A stretch of DNA of 64,000 nt from Tsuneonella sediminis (lineage in GTDB: Bacteria > Pseudomonadota > Alphaproteobacteria > Sphingomonadales > Sphingomonadaceae). The stretch is from positions 62,001 through 126,000 of the forward strand of contig NZ_JBNCBU010000003.1 of assembly GCF_051912845.1 (NCBI RefSeq), given 5' to 3'. A program made the translations under genes and the position numbers. The notes beneath the pieces are model-generated. The model had not been told where the DNA came from and ran no database searches. It was given only the letters and a program-made list of their open reading frames with translations. Positions 17,772 to 25,722 of this stretch are shown one piece after another. Numbering within the stretch: position 1 is the stretch's first letter; each line of letters opens with the position of its first letter.

Positions 17772-19118
17772 TTACGCGCGGGTTTTCAGCCACTCCTCGA
17801 GCCACTTGATCGAGTAGTCGCCGCTCAGCACGTCGGGTTGGCGAATCAGCTCCTGGTGCAGCGGGATCGAGGTCTTCACCCCTTCCACCACCATCTCCTC
17901 AAGCGCGCGGCGCAGGCGCATGATGCACCCCTCGCGCGTGCGGCCGTACACGATCAGCTTGGCGATCATGGAGTCGTAATACGGCGGTATCCGGTAGCCG
18001 GCGTAGAGGCCGCTATCGACCCGCACGTGCATGCCGCCCGCCGCGTGGTACGCTGTCACCGCGCCGGGCGAGGGGGCGAAGGTCCACGGATCCTCCGCGT
18101 TGATGCGGCACTCGATCGCGTGGCCCTTGAACTCGATCTCGTCCTGCGTGACCGACAGCGGCTTGCCGTCGGCGACGCGGATCTGCTCGCGGACGAGGTC
18201 GAGACCGGTGATCGCCTCGGTGACGGGGTGCTCGACCTGGAGACGGGTGTTCATCTCGATGAAGTAGAACTCGCCGTCTTCCCACAGGAACTCGATCGTG
18301 CCCGCGCCGCGATAGCCCATGTCAGCCATCGCCTTGACGCAGACCGCGCCCATGCGGGCCCGGTCCTCGGGCGTGATGACGGGCGAGGGCGCCTCCTCGA
18401 GCACCTTTTGGTGGCGCCGCTGGAGCGAGCAGTCTCGCTCGCCGAGGTGGATCGCGTTGCCGTTTCCGTCGCCGAATACCTGGAACTCGATGTGCCGCGG
18501 ATTGCCGAGGTACTTCTCGATATAGACAGTGGCGTCGCCGAACGCCGCCTTCGCCTCGCTGCCGGCCTGCTTCATCAGCGTCTCGAGCGTGTCCTCGCTC
18601 TCGCACACCTTCATCCCGCGGCCGCCGCCACCCGACGCCGCCTTGATGATGACCGGGTAGCCGATCTCCGCGGCGATCCTGCGTGCTTCCCCGACTTCCG
18701 AAACGGCGCCGTCGCTGCCCGGCACCAGCGGCAGGCCGAGCTTGCCCGCGGTGCGCTTGGCCTCGACCTTGTCGCCCATCGTCACGATGTGTTCGGGCTT
18801 TGGGCCGATCCAGGTGATCCCGTGCGCCTCGACGATCTCGGCGAACTTGGCATTCTCGGACAGGAATCCGTAGCCCGGGTGGATCGCATCGGCCTGCGCG
18901 ATTTCGGCTGCCGAGATGATCGCGGCAACGTTGAGGTAGCTGTCGGTCGCCGGGGGGGGGCCGATGCACACCGCGTGATCGGCGAGGCGGACGTGCATTG
19001 CATCTGCATCGGCGGTTGAATGCACCGCGACCGTTTCGATGCCCATCTCGTGCGCGGCGCGATGGATGCGCAGGGCGATCTCGCCTCGGTTGGCGATCAG
19101 GATTCGAGAGATACCCAT
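17772..19118 (-). CDS. accC: Acetyl-CoA carboxylase biotin carboxylase subunit
   Basis: ATP-grasp enzyme that carboxylates the biotin on AccB with bicarbonate, the first half of malonyl-CoA synthesis for fatty acids. The 448-residue length is normal. It begins MGISRILIANRGEIALRIHRAA, carries the ATP loop KAASGGGGRGMKV, the catalytic region EMNTRLQVEHPVTE and the C-terminal biotin-carboxylase domain. It follows accB by 7 bases on the same strand. A run of nine G residues on the plus strand at 18952-18960 encodes the CIGPPPATDSY segment and is a possible slippage or sequencing-error site, though the frame here is intact. Confidence 0.96.
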   Translation of the reverse strand: MGISRILIANRGEIALRIHRAAHEMGIETVAVHSTADADAMHVRLADHAVCIGPPPATDSYLNVAAIISAAEIAQADAIHPGYGFLSENAKFAEIVEAHGITWIGPKPEHIVTMGDKVEAKRTAGKLGLPLVPGSDGAVSEVGEARRIAAEIGYPVIIKAASGGGGRGMKVCESEDTLETLMKQAGSEAKAAFGDATVYIEKYLGNPRHIEFQVFGDGNGNAIHLGERDCSLQRRHQKVLEEAPSPVITPEDRARMGAVCVKAMADMGYRGAGTIEFLWEDGEFYFIEMNTRLQVEHPVTEAITGLDLVREQIRVADGKPLSVTQDEIEFKGHAIECRINAEDPWTFAPSPGAVTAYHAAGGMHVRVDSGLYAGYRIPPYYDSMIAKLIVYGRTREGCIMRLRRALEEMVVEGVKTSIPLHQELIRQPDVLSGDYSIKWLEEWLKTRA

Positions 19119-19125
19119 GGCGTCG

Positions 19126-19614
19126 TCAGCCGATCACGACCAGCGGCTGGTCGTATTCGACCGGCTGGGCGTTCTCGACGAGAATCGCCTTGATCGTGCC
19201 CGCCTTGTCGGCGGTGATCGGGTTCATCACCTTCATCGCCTCGACGATGAGGAGGGTGTCACCCTGCTTCACGCTGTCACCCACCTTCACGAACGGCGCG
19301 GTCCCGGGCTCGGCCGAGAGGTAGACCGTTCCGACCATCGGCGACTTGAGCGCACCCGCCACATCGGCAGGGGCCTCGGGCACCGGCGCAGCGGCGGGGG
19401 TGGCCGGCGCGACTTGCGGGGGCGGCGCGGCCATCGCGACCGGTGCGGCCATCGCCACTCCGCCGCCTCGCGATACGCGGACCTTGCGGTCCCCGTCCTC
19501 GACCTCGATTTCGGTAAGCCCCGTTTCGGCGAGCAGCTCGGCAAGCTCGCGTACGAGTTTGGTGTCGACGTTCATGCCCGAGCTACGCCCGGCGGCGCCC
19601 TTTGTTTCGGCCAT
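19126..19614 (-). CDS. accB: Acetyl-CoA carboxylase biotin carboxyl carrier protein
   Basis: Carries biotin between the carboxylase and the carboxyltransferase. The start at 19614 (MAETKGAAG) has AAGAGGCAGAG before it; 162 residues. The N-terminal dimerisation part (about 15-50) is followed by an Ala/Pro-rich mobile linker (about 57-85) and the C-terminal biotinyl domain, with the biotin-accepting Lys in VEAMKVMNPI. The usual EAMKM appears here as EAMKV, a conservative change common in this group. It forms an operon with accC, seven bases apart, with aroQ upstream on the same strand. Confidence 0.96.
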   Translation of the reverse strand: MAETKGAAGRSSGMNVDTKLVRELAELLAETGLTEIEVEDGDRKVRVSRGGGVAMAAPVAMAAPPPQVAPATPAAAPVPEAPADVAGALKSPMVGTVYLSAEPGTAPFVKVGDSVKQGDTLLIVEAMKVMNPITADKAGTIKAILVENAQPVEYDQPLVVIG

Positions 19615-19681
19615 CTCTGCCTCTTGTTGTGTCAGGCGGGTGCCTATGCGCGGGGCGGGCCGCGCTTGCAAGTCCGCCGGG

Positions 19682-20119
19682 TCAGAGCGCGGCGGCCTTT
19701 TCCAGCGCGACGACGTATCCGTGCGCTCCGAGCCCCTTGACCTCGTCGATCGCCGCCATGCCCACGTATGACACGTGGCGGAACGCCTCGCGTGTCGACG
19801 GGTCGGACAGGTGGACCTCGATCACCGGCACCCCGATCGCGCGGACCGCATCGAGCAGTGCTATCGAGGTATGGGTATAGGCGCCTGCGTTGAGCAGGAC
19901 CGCCCTAGCCCCGTCGGCGCGGGCCTCGTGCAGCCAGTCGACGAGGTGGCCTTCGTGGTTCGACTGGCGCACGTCAACTTTAAGGCCGAGTTCGCGTGCC
20001 CGGTCCTCGAGCATGCCAGCAATATCGTCGAGCGTGTCTGACCCGTAGATCTCCGGCTCGCGGGTGCCGAGCAGGTTCAGGTTGGGCCCGTTGAGGACGT
20101 AGACGAGGTTCGAAGCCAT
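19682..20119 (-). CDS. aroQ: Type II 3-dehydroquinate dehydratase
   Basis: Converts 3-dehydroquinate to 3-dehydroshikimate in the shikimate pathway. The 145-residue protein has the type II signature LNGPNLNLLGTREPEIYG with catalytic Y25, the NHEGHLVDWLHEA substrate loop, LLNAGAYTHTS and the general acid H103 in EVHLSDPSTRE. It lies 67 bases upstream of accB on the same strand; the order aroQ-accB-accC is widely conserved in proteobacteria and suggests cotranscription. Confidence 0.96.
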   Translation of the reverse strand: MASNLVYVLNGPNLNLLGTREPEIYGSDTLDDIAGMLEDRARELGLKVDVRQSNHEGHLVDWLHEARADGARAVLLNAGAYTHTSIALLDAVRAIGVPVIEVHLSDPSTREAFRHVSYVGMAAIDEVKGLGAHGYVVALEKAAAL

Positions 20120-20152
20120 GGCGTTTCGCTTAGCTCGCCATCGAGGCTGCGG

Positions 20153-20563
20153 CTAGAGCGAGGCGAGAACGGTGTCGGTCCCGCGGACCGGAACGACCAG
20201 CGCCCGATCGAGCGGTTCGAACCCGTGACCGCATAGCGTCAGGTCCGACAGTCCGCCAAGATGGAAGAGGCCGAGCGAGGGAACCTCGTCGTGGCGGCGC
20301 GCCTTGGCCGGGTTGATCGCGCGCAGGTAGGCAAGCCCGTTGCGGTCGATGACCTGGTGCGGGTGGAGTTCGACCGCCTTGCCATTGTAGCACGCTCTGA
20401 TCGCCGCCCGGCGGTCTATGGCGAGCGCGCACAGTGCGACCTTGGGATCGGGAAAGGCGGCAGGATTGTGCATTGCAACAAGATAGGCGCCGCATCGGCG
20501 ATATCCACCGGCGCGACAAGATAGTGCCCCCGGGATTTCGTATGCATGCCGAACCTCAGGCAT
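20153..20563 (-). CDS. Small protein with WYL-like domain, overlapping the holin gene
   Basis: A 136-residue protein without firm family assignment. The start at 20563 overlaps the holin stop by 8 bases (ATGCCTGA) behind AAGGGGGTCG; a later in-frame ATG at 20473 would give 106 residues but has no visible RBS. The core, from about MHNPAAF onward, reads RAAIRACYNGKAVELHPHQV, then GLAYLRAIN and LGLFHLGGLSDL, which resembles the ligand-binding WYL fold standing alone without an HTH. There is no signal peptide or membrane segment. The overlap suggests translational coupling to the holin. Both the start and the function are uncertain. Confidence 0.55.
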   Translation of the reverse strand: MPEVRHAYEIPGALSCRAGGYRRCGAYLVAMHNPAAFPDPKVALCALAIDRRAAIRACYNGKAVELHPHQVIDRNGLAYLRAINPAKARRHDEVPSLGLFHLGGLSDLTLCGHGFEPLDRALVVPVRGTDTVLASL

Positions 20564-20969
20564 CGACCCCCTTGATTTTCCCCCATTGGCGCGCAGCGGT
20601 GTAGCCAAGGTACCCGGTGCCGAACAGCGCGTAGAGTTCGTCGGGCAGGCCGCGCAGGTAGGCCGTCATCGAGCCGGCAATCCGTCCGGCGGCGTCTGGC
20701 AGGAAAAGCGACAGCAGGCCGACGGGTAGGGCGAACAGCAGCATGGCGTACATCACGTACAGGAAGCTGGGGCGCGCGCGGCTGGTCCAGGGGTCGGGCG
20801 ACTGCGCCTCGGTCACGATCGCGGAAAGGCGCGCTTCGATCTGGCGCAGTTCCTGCGTGCCCTCGAGCTCGATCAACGCGAGCTTGGCCCTCGCGCGGGC
20901 CTCCTTGTCCGGGATGATCTTGTCGATGATCGAGGCGATGGGACCTGCAAGGGTCTCGAGGACGGGCAT
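20556..20969 (-). CDS. GTA-type 3TM holin-like protein
   Basis: A 137-residue protein matching the Holin_3TM family associated with release of gene transfer agents. The start at 20969 (MPVLETLAGP) has AGGAGG at ideal distance. The layout is an amphipathic, charged N-terminal half (about 1-50, KEARARAKLALIELEG), then the family marker DPWTSRARPSFLYVMY, a membrane helix with LFALPVGLLSLF, and a C-terminal GTGYLGYTAARQWGKIKG segment. In Rhodobacter the homologous holin and an endolysin lie at a locus separate from the GTA capsid cluster. No endolysin, portal, capsid or tail gene is in this window, so it is an orphan here. Confidence 0.82.
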   Translation of the reverse strand: MPVLETLAGPIASIIDKIIPDKEARARAKLALIELEGTQELRQIEARLSAIVTEAQSPDPWTSRARPSFLYVMYAMLLFALPVGLLSLFLPDAAGRIAGSMTAYLRGLPDELYALFGTGYLGYTAARQWGKIKGVDA

Positions 20970-20998
20970 GCTGCAACCTCCTGATTCGCTCTCTGCAT

Positions 20999-21011
20999 AA
21001 CCAAACTGGTT
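20999..21011. promoter_or_regulatory. Short palindrome between holin and lacI-type genes
   Basis: AACCAAACTGGTT is a perfect 5-3-5 palindrome 30 bases upstream of the holin start and about 120 bases upstream of the LacI-type gene. It lacks the central CG common in LacI operators, so assignment to that regulator is weak. It could equally be a chance dyad. Confidence 0.25.
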
Positions 21012-21134
21012 CGTGTAGGAAAATCGTATCGCCAGATGCGCCATCGCTTTGCGCGTTGACACGGGCCTCCCCGGTTCGCAGAACGATCGGATATATGGGC
21101 GCGAGCAAGAAGCCCGGACAATTCGGAGGGATGG

Positions 21135-22148
21135 GTGCGACGCAGCCGGGTGACATCGTTCGACGTGGCTGAGGCGGCCGGTGTCAGCCAGTCGACCGTC
21201 AGCCGCGCGCTGGCCGGGTCGCCCTCGATAACCGACGAGACGCGCGCCCGCGTCGAGGCGGCGGCGGCGAAACTGGGATACCACGTGGACGCCCGCGCAG
21301 CGCGGCTTCGCAGCGGGCGCACCGGGACGCTGGCGATCGTCGTTGTCGGGCGGACGGGCTTCGATCCGACGCGCGTAAGCGGGTTTCATTACGCCCTGCT
21401 CGGGAGCACGTGCGCGGCGGCGGCCGAGTGCGGTTACCAGTCTCTGGTGTCGTTCCAGTCGGACCCGGGCGAATTCGGTTGGAATTACTACGCACAGGGC
21501 CAGGCCGACGGGCTCGTCGTGATGGGCACGAGCGTCAACCGCGCGGCATGGGCCGACCTGCTCGAAACCGCCCCCGAGGGGCCGGTGGCGGTCTGGGGCG
21601 CGCCGCACGACGACGGGCGTTGGGTGCGCGCCGATAACGCGAGGGGCGCCGAACTCGCGGTGGAACGCCTCGTCGCCGCGGGTTACCGCCGGATCGGCTT
21701 CCTCGGCACCGTCGATGCCGAGCATCCCCAGTTTGCCGAGCGGTACGAGGGATACCGCCAGACCCTCGAACGACGCGGCCTCCCCGCGATTGCCCCTTTC
21801 GATGTCGCCGGCGCGGACCGCGTCGCCGGGGGTCGCGAAGCCATCGAGCGGCTGCTTGCGATGCCCGGCCCGCCGGACGCGGTGTTCGCCGCCAACGATG
21901 CGATCGCCCTGGGCGCGCTCGAGGCGCTCGATCGCGCCGGCGTGGAGGTGCCCGGGGAATTCGGCGTGATCGGGTTCGACGGACTCGCAGCCGGTGTCCA
22001 CGCGCATCCCCCGCTGACCACGATCGAGCCCGACTTCGCCGAAGCTGGCCGCGCGCTGGTCTCGCGCATCTGCGATCCCGACGGCGAGCCGACCCGGCGG
22101 GTGCCGGTCGACCTCATCGAACGCGGCAGCGTGCGCCCCGCGCGCTGA
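21135..22148 (+). CDS. LacI-family transcriptional regulator
   Basis: A 337-residue repressor-type protein. The GTG at 21135 follows CGGAGGGATGG. Residues about 5-50 form the LacI HTH (SFDVAEAAGVSQSTVSRALAG) with hinge, and about 60-335 form the periplasmic-binding-protein-like sensor domain (GTLAIVVVGRTG, GLVVMGTS, DAVFAANDAIALGALEAL, VIGFDG). LacI regulators usually respond to sugars and control adjacent catabolic genes, but the neighbours here (a holin-like gene upstream on the other strand, an Lrp regulator downstream) give no sugar pathway. The target is therefore unknown. Confidence 0.9.
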   Translation: MRRSRVTSFDVAEAAGVSQSTVSRALAGSPSITDETRARVEAAAAKLGYHVDARAARLRSGRTGTLAIVVVGRTGFDPTRVSGFHYALLGSTCAAAAECGYQSLVSFQSDPGEFGWNYYAQGQADGLVVMGTSVNRAAWADLLETAPEGPVAVWGAPHDDGRWVRADNARGAELAVERLVAAGYRRIGFLGTVDAEHPQFAERYEGYRQTLERRGLPAIAPFDVAGADRVAGGREAIERLLAMPGPPDAVFAANDAIALGALEALDRAGVEVPGEFGVIGFDGLAAGVHAHPPLTTIEPDFAEAGRALVSRICDPDGEPTRRVPVDLIERGSVRPAR

Positions 22149-22151
22149 TGT

Positions 22152-22616
22152 TCACGCCGGACGGGGAAGCGCGGTGGTCGATTTCATCGCTTCCATCGAG
22201 AACGTCGAACTGACGTCGCTGAGTCCCGGGACCGAGGCGATCAGCTTCTGGTAGATGCGGTCGTAGTGAGCGATATCGCGCACCGCGATCTTCATCAGGT
22301 AATCGACCTCGCCTGCCATCCGGTGGCACTCGAGAATCTCCGGTATCGACGCGATTCCGTCGGCGAATGCCCTTAGCCATTCGGGGTCATGGCGGGTCGT
22401 GCGGATTGCGACGAAGACCGTCGTGGGAAGGCCCACCCGGACGGGATCGAGCAGGGCGACACGGCGCGCGATGATCCCCCTGTCCTCCATCCGCCTGATC
22501 CGCCGCCAGCACGGGTTGATGGACAGGCCGACCCGCTCCCCGATTGCTTGGATCGGCTGGCTGGCGTCACGCTGAAGTTCGCGCAGGATTGCCCAGTCGA
22601 TCTCATCGAGTTCCAT
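22152..22616 (-). CDS. Second Lrp/AsnC-family transcriptional regulator
   Basis: A 154-residue Lrp-family regulator. The ATG at 22616 is preferred over an upstream in-frame start because GAGGGT precedes it and it matches the family start MELDEIDWAILREL. The HTH (about 5-55) includes QAIGERVGLSINPCWRRIRRMEDRGII, and the RAM domain (about 65-140) carries EILECHRMAGEVDYLMKIAV. It is distinct from the Lrp protein at 15.7 kb and more like the AsnC/BkdR subgroup. It lies divergent from a DUF6356 gene with a palindrome in the 116-base spacer. Confidence 0.92.
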   Translation of the reverse strand: MELDEIDWAILRELQRDASQPIQAIGERVGLSINPCWRRIRRMEDRGIIARRVALLDPVRVGLPTTVFVAIRTTRHDPEWLRAFADGIASIPEILECHRMAGEVDYLMKIAVRDIAHYDRIYQKLIASVPGLSDVSSTFSMEAMKSTTALPRPA

Positions 22617-22631
22617 AGATACCCTCAACGA

Positions 22632-22678
22632 TGGGATATTTTCCCAACATAGGTATGTGAACCAGTGAAGTTTGGGAA
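22632..22678. promoter_or_regulatory. Candidate Lrp operator: TGGGATATTTTCCCA palindrome and distal half-site
   Basis: TGGGATATTTTCCCA at 22632-22646 is a perfect 5-5-5 palindrome with an A/T centre, typical for Lrp-type sites. TTCCCAA at 22641-22647 is repeated in inverse as TTGGGAA at 22672-22678. Both lie in the divergent promoter region of the second Lrp gene, 16 bases from its start codon. Autoregulation and control of the DUF6356 gene are inferred. Confidence 0.5.
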
Positions 22679-22732
22679 CCCTTTCACGATCCCCGGTGGT
22701 AAGACAACCGCGTCTGATCCGGGAGGCCTGCC

Positions 22733-22975
22733 GTGTCGCTACGAAAATTCTTCACCGAACATCCCGCCTCGGTCGGTGAGACCTATGGTGAACATCTCGT
22801 CCATGCCGCGGGTTTCGGCATCCGGATGGTTCTTGGAGGGCTGGCGTGCATCCTCCATGGTCTCTTGCCCTTCATGTTTGTCCGGACCGGGAGCCGGCAG
22901 ATCTCCCGGCTGCACGGGGCGATGGTGACGGGCCGGGCCAAGCCGCTGCCGGGAGTGCTCGATTTCGTGATCTGA
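22733..22975 (+). CDS. DUF6356 family small membrane protein
   Basis: An 80-residue protein of unknown function recognised as DUF6356 by the FTEHPASVGETYGEHLVHAAGFG opening pattern (starting about residue 7) and GLACILHGLLPFMFVRTGS (about 35-53), which forms one hydrophobic segment. The GTG start at 22733 follows GGGAGGCCTGCC. It is common as a short hypothetical in sphingomonads. It is divergent from an Lrp regulator whose candidate operator lies in the spacer, so amino-acid-responsive control is plausible but not shown. Confidence 0.8.
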   Translation: MSLRKFFTEHPASVGETYGEHLVHAAGFGIRMVLGGLACILHGLLPFMFVRTGSRQISRLHGAMVTGRAKPLPGVLDFVI

Positions 22976-23021
22976 CCGGGGAGAGCGACGAGATCGAAAG
23001 CCCTCCCCGGTCCGGGGCCAG

Positions 23022-23336
23022 TCAGGGCCGGCGCAGGAACCATTCGCTGGTAAGCACCTCGACCCGTCGGTCGGTTATGAACCATGCCTGCGCCGCCGGG
23101 TTGTAATCGCAGCTGAAGGCGCGCGTCAGGAAGCTGGCGACATCCCCGCGGCGCGAGAAGAACTGCGGAAAGCGCTGAAGCAGGACAGGACCGTCCTCGG
23201 CGGCGAACTGCGCGATGGCGGATTCGCAGGCGCCGCGGCTGGCATAGGGCGTATCGAGATTGTTGATATGATCGGCCGCTGCCGGTGCGGCGACGGCGAA
23301 AGCACCCAGGGCGAGCGCGGCTTTCAGGTAACGCAT
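23022..23336 (-). CDS. Small secreted protein of unknown function
   Basis: A 104-residue protein with a signal peptide (MRYLKAALALGAFAVAAPAAAD, cleaved near residue 21). The start at 23336 follows CGGAGGTTCGTG. The mature part contains two cysteines, in GACESA and FSCDYN, spaced to form a possible disulfide, and Trp/Phe-rich segments near the C-terminus. I recognise no domain. Periplasmic location is inferred from the leader. It is convergent with the DUF6356 gene. Confidence 0.75.
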   Translation of the reverse strand: MRYLKAALALGAFAVAAPAAADHINNLDTPYASRGACESAIAQFAAEDGPVLLQRFPQFFSRRGDVASFLTRAFSCDYNPAAQAWFITDRRVEVLTSEWFLRRP

Positions 23337-23476
23337 CACGAACCTCCGTGTAGTGACGAATGCGACCCGGGCGGGCCGCTGTCGGACACGGTATCGAGGC
23401 GCCAGACGATGCCCATGATGGGCCACCGATGGATTGCCGATGTTTCCCGGAGGATTTGGTAGGGAGGGGATGCCAC

Positions 23477-23553
23477 TGGTCGGGACGAGAGGATTCGAAC
23501 CTCCGACCCCCACACCCCCAGTGTGGTGCGCTACCAGGCTGCGCTACGTCCCG
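23477..23553 (-). tRNA. tRNA-Pro (anticodon GGG)
   Basis: A 77-base cloverleaf with acceptor CGGGACG / CGTCCCG, D-arm GCGCAGCCTGGTAGCGC, anticodon stem CACAC/GTGTG around loop TGGGGG with anticodon GGG, T-arm GGAGGTTCGAATCCTCT and encoded CCA. It is the second proline isoacceptor in the window, after the TGG one at 12.5 kb. Confidence 0.96.
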
Positions 23554-23764
23554 AGACCAGTGGAGCGCGCGCCTATAGGTCGGCCCTTCCGGCATGGCAA
23601 GCGGCCTATCCCCACTGTTGCCTCGTCGCCACGCTGCGGCGTCGATTGCCCTTGCCCGGCGATGCTGCTAGGCGCCCGCCCATTGTCGCCCGCGGGTCAT
23701 TTCCTATCTGGACGTGGCCCATCCGGCGGGCGCCCATCAATCGTTCGAACGGACCGACAAGACG

Positions 23765-24088
23765 ATGCTCGATATTCTCGCTGCCGCCACTCCCGCGGCC
23801 GCGCCCCCCGTCTGGATCAGCTGGCTGCCCATCGTGGGCATGATCGCGATCTTCTGGTTCCTTCTCATCCGGCCGCAGATGCGCCAGCAGAAGGCGCACC
23901 GCGAAAAAGTGGCCGGTCTCAAGAAGGGTGACCAGGTGGTCACCGCGGGTGGCCTCGTCGGCAAGGTGATCAAGGTCGACGAACATTACGTCGATCTCGA
24001 ACTGGGCCAGGGCGTCAAGGTCAAGGCCGTGAAGGCGACCATCGGGGACGTCATCCCGCCGGGCGGCACCGCCGCCGCCAACGACTGA
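23765..24088 (+). CDS. yajC: Preprotein translocase subunit YajC
   Basis: Inner-membrane accessory of the Sec translocon working with SecDF. The start at 23765 (MLDILAAATPAA) gives 107 residues. One membrane helix spans about 18-36 (ISWLPIVGMIAIFWFLLI), followed by the conserved RPQMRQQKAHREKVAGLKKG-type segment and a cytoplasmic beta domain (DQVVTAGGLVGKV, DLELGQGVKVKAVKATI). It is 19 bases upstream of secD in the standard yajC-secD-secF operon. Confidence 0.95.
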   Translation: MLDILAAATPAAAPPVWISWLPIVGMIAIFWFLLIRPQMRQQKAHREKVAGLKKGDQVVTAGGLVGKVIKVDEHYVDLELGQGVKVKAVKATIGDVIPPGGTAAAND

Positions 24089-24107
24089 CCGCAGGCAGCC
24101 CCGACCC

Positions 24108-25706
24108 ATGCTCGATTTCCCGCGGTGGAAGAAGATCTGGCTGTGGAGCCTGATCATCGTCGTGTCGCTCGCGTCGCTGCCGACACTCGCGTCGCTCGCG
24201 GGACAGAAGTGGCCTGAAAGCCTGCCCGACCCGGCGGTCAACCTCGGCCTCGACCTTGCCGGCGGAAGCCACATCCTGCTCGAGGCCGATGCCAGCCAGA
24301 TCGCGGCGCAGCGCCTCGAGACGATGGAGGAGTCGGTCCGTACCGTACTCCGCCAGGCCGAGCCGGCGATTCGCATCGGCGACCTGTCGACGCAGAACGA
24401 TCGGCTGTCGTTCATGGTCGAGAGCGCTGCGGACGTCGATCGTGCGCGCGAGGCGATCCTTCCGCTCGTTAACGGCACCGGGCTGACCCGCGAATGGTCG
24501 CTTTCCGTGGTCGACGAGACGCGGTTCGTGCTGACCCCGACGCAGCAGGGTCTCGACAATGCGCTCGACCAGGCGATGGACAGCGCGAAGGACGTGATCG
24601 ACCGCCGGATCAACGCGATCGGCACGCTCGAGCCCACGATCATCCGCCAGGGCGACACCCGCATCGTGGTCCAGGCACCGGGGCAGCAGGACCCCGAGGC
24701 GTTGAAGGCACTCATCGGACAGACCGCCAAGCTCGAATTCAAGCTCGTCGATCTCAACGCGCTGCCCAGCGACGTGCAGGCGGGGAATGCTCCTCCGGGT
24801 AGCCAGATCTATCCCTATGCCGACGGTTCGCCGAATACCGGACAGATGGTTGCGGTCCGGCGGCTGGGGGGCATCAAGGGCGACAATCTGGTGGGCGCGC
24901 AGCAGGGTTTCGACCCACGCGACAATTCTCCCGTGGTCAACATCCAGTTCGACCAGCAGGGAGCTGCCAAGTTCGCCCGGCTTACGACCCAGAACGTCAA
25001 CAAGCCGTTCGCCATCATCCTCGACGACAAGGTGCTTTCGGCACCCAACATCAACGAGCCGATCCGGGGCGGGACCGCGCAGATTTCGGGTGGCTTCACC
25101 GTCGAGAGCGCCAATCAGCTCGCGATCGCGCTGCGCTCGGGTGCCCTGCCGGTCGATCTCAAGGTGATCGAGGAGCGGACCGTCGGACCCGACCTTGGCG
25201 CAGACTCGATCCGTCGCGGCCTCATAGCGCTGGCGGTCGGCACGGTGCTGATCCTGATGCTGATGATCGTCACCTATGGCCGGTTCGGTATCTACGCGAA
25301 TGCGGCGCTTATCCTGAACGTGCTCATGATCCTGGGCATCATGGCGGTGATGAACGCCACGCTGACCCTGCCGGGTCTTGCCGGTTTCGTCCTGACGATC
25401 GGCGCGGCAGTCGACGCCAACGTGCTCATCAACGAACGCATCCGCGAGGAACGGAGACGCGGGCGGAAAGTGCTCGCGGCGGTCGAAACCGGGTACAAGG
25501 AAGCGAGCCGGGCGATCTACGACGCGAACATCACCAACGTGATCGCGGCGACGTTGCTGTTCCTCTTCGGCCAGGGTCCGGTAAAGGGGTTCGCGGTCGT
25601 GCTCGTCATCGGCGTCGCGACGTCGATGTTCACCGCGGTCACCATTACCCGCATGTGGGTCGCCGGCTGGCTCCGCCGCGCGCGGCCCGCGGACCTGCAC
25701 ATTTGA
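24108..25706 (+). CDS. secD: Protein translocase subunit SecD
   Basis: RND-family membrane protein that uses the proton motive force to complete protein export from the periplasmic side. The 532-residue protein has an N-terminal membrane helix (about 8-28), a large periplasmic region with P1-type domains (about 40-360; LGLDLAGGSHILLEAD is the family opening), and five further helices (about 365-525) with the conserved GAAVDANVLINERIREE and TSMFTAVTITR motifs. It is slightly shorter than the 615 residues of E. coli SecD, as usual in alphaproteobacteria. It is followed by secF after 16 bases. Confidence 0.96.
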   Translation: MLDFPRWKKIWLWSLIIVVSLASLPTLASLAGQKWPESLPDPAVNLGLDLAGGSHILLEADASQIAAQRLETMEESVRTVLRQAEPAIRIGDLSTQNDRLSFMVESAADVDRAREAILPLVNGTGLTREWSLSVVDETRFVLTPTQQGLDNALDQAMDSAKDVIDRRINAIGTLEPTIIRQGDTRIVVQAPGQQDPEALKALIGQTAKLEFKLVDLNALPSDVQAGNAPPGSQIYPYADGSPNTGQMVAVRRLGGIKGDNLVGAQQGFDPRDNSPVVNIQFDQQGAAKFARLTTQNVNKPFAIILDDKVLSAPNINEPIRGGTAQISGGFTVESANQLAIALRSGALPVDLKVIEERTVGPDLGADSIRRGLIALAVGTVLILMLMIVTYGRFGIYANAALILNVLMILGIMAVMNATLTLPGLAGFVLTIGAAVDANVLINERIREERRRGRKVLAAVETGYKEASRAIYDANITNVIAATLLFLFGQGPVKGFAVVLVIGVATSMFTAVTITRMWVAGWLRRARPADLHI

Positions 25707-25722
25707 TCCGGAGACCAGCGAC

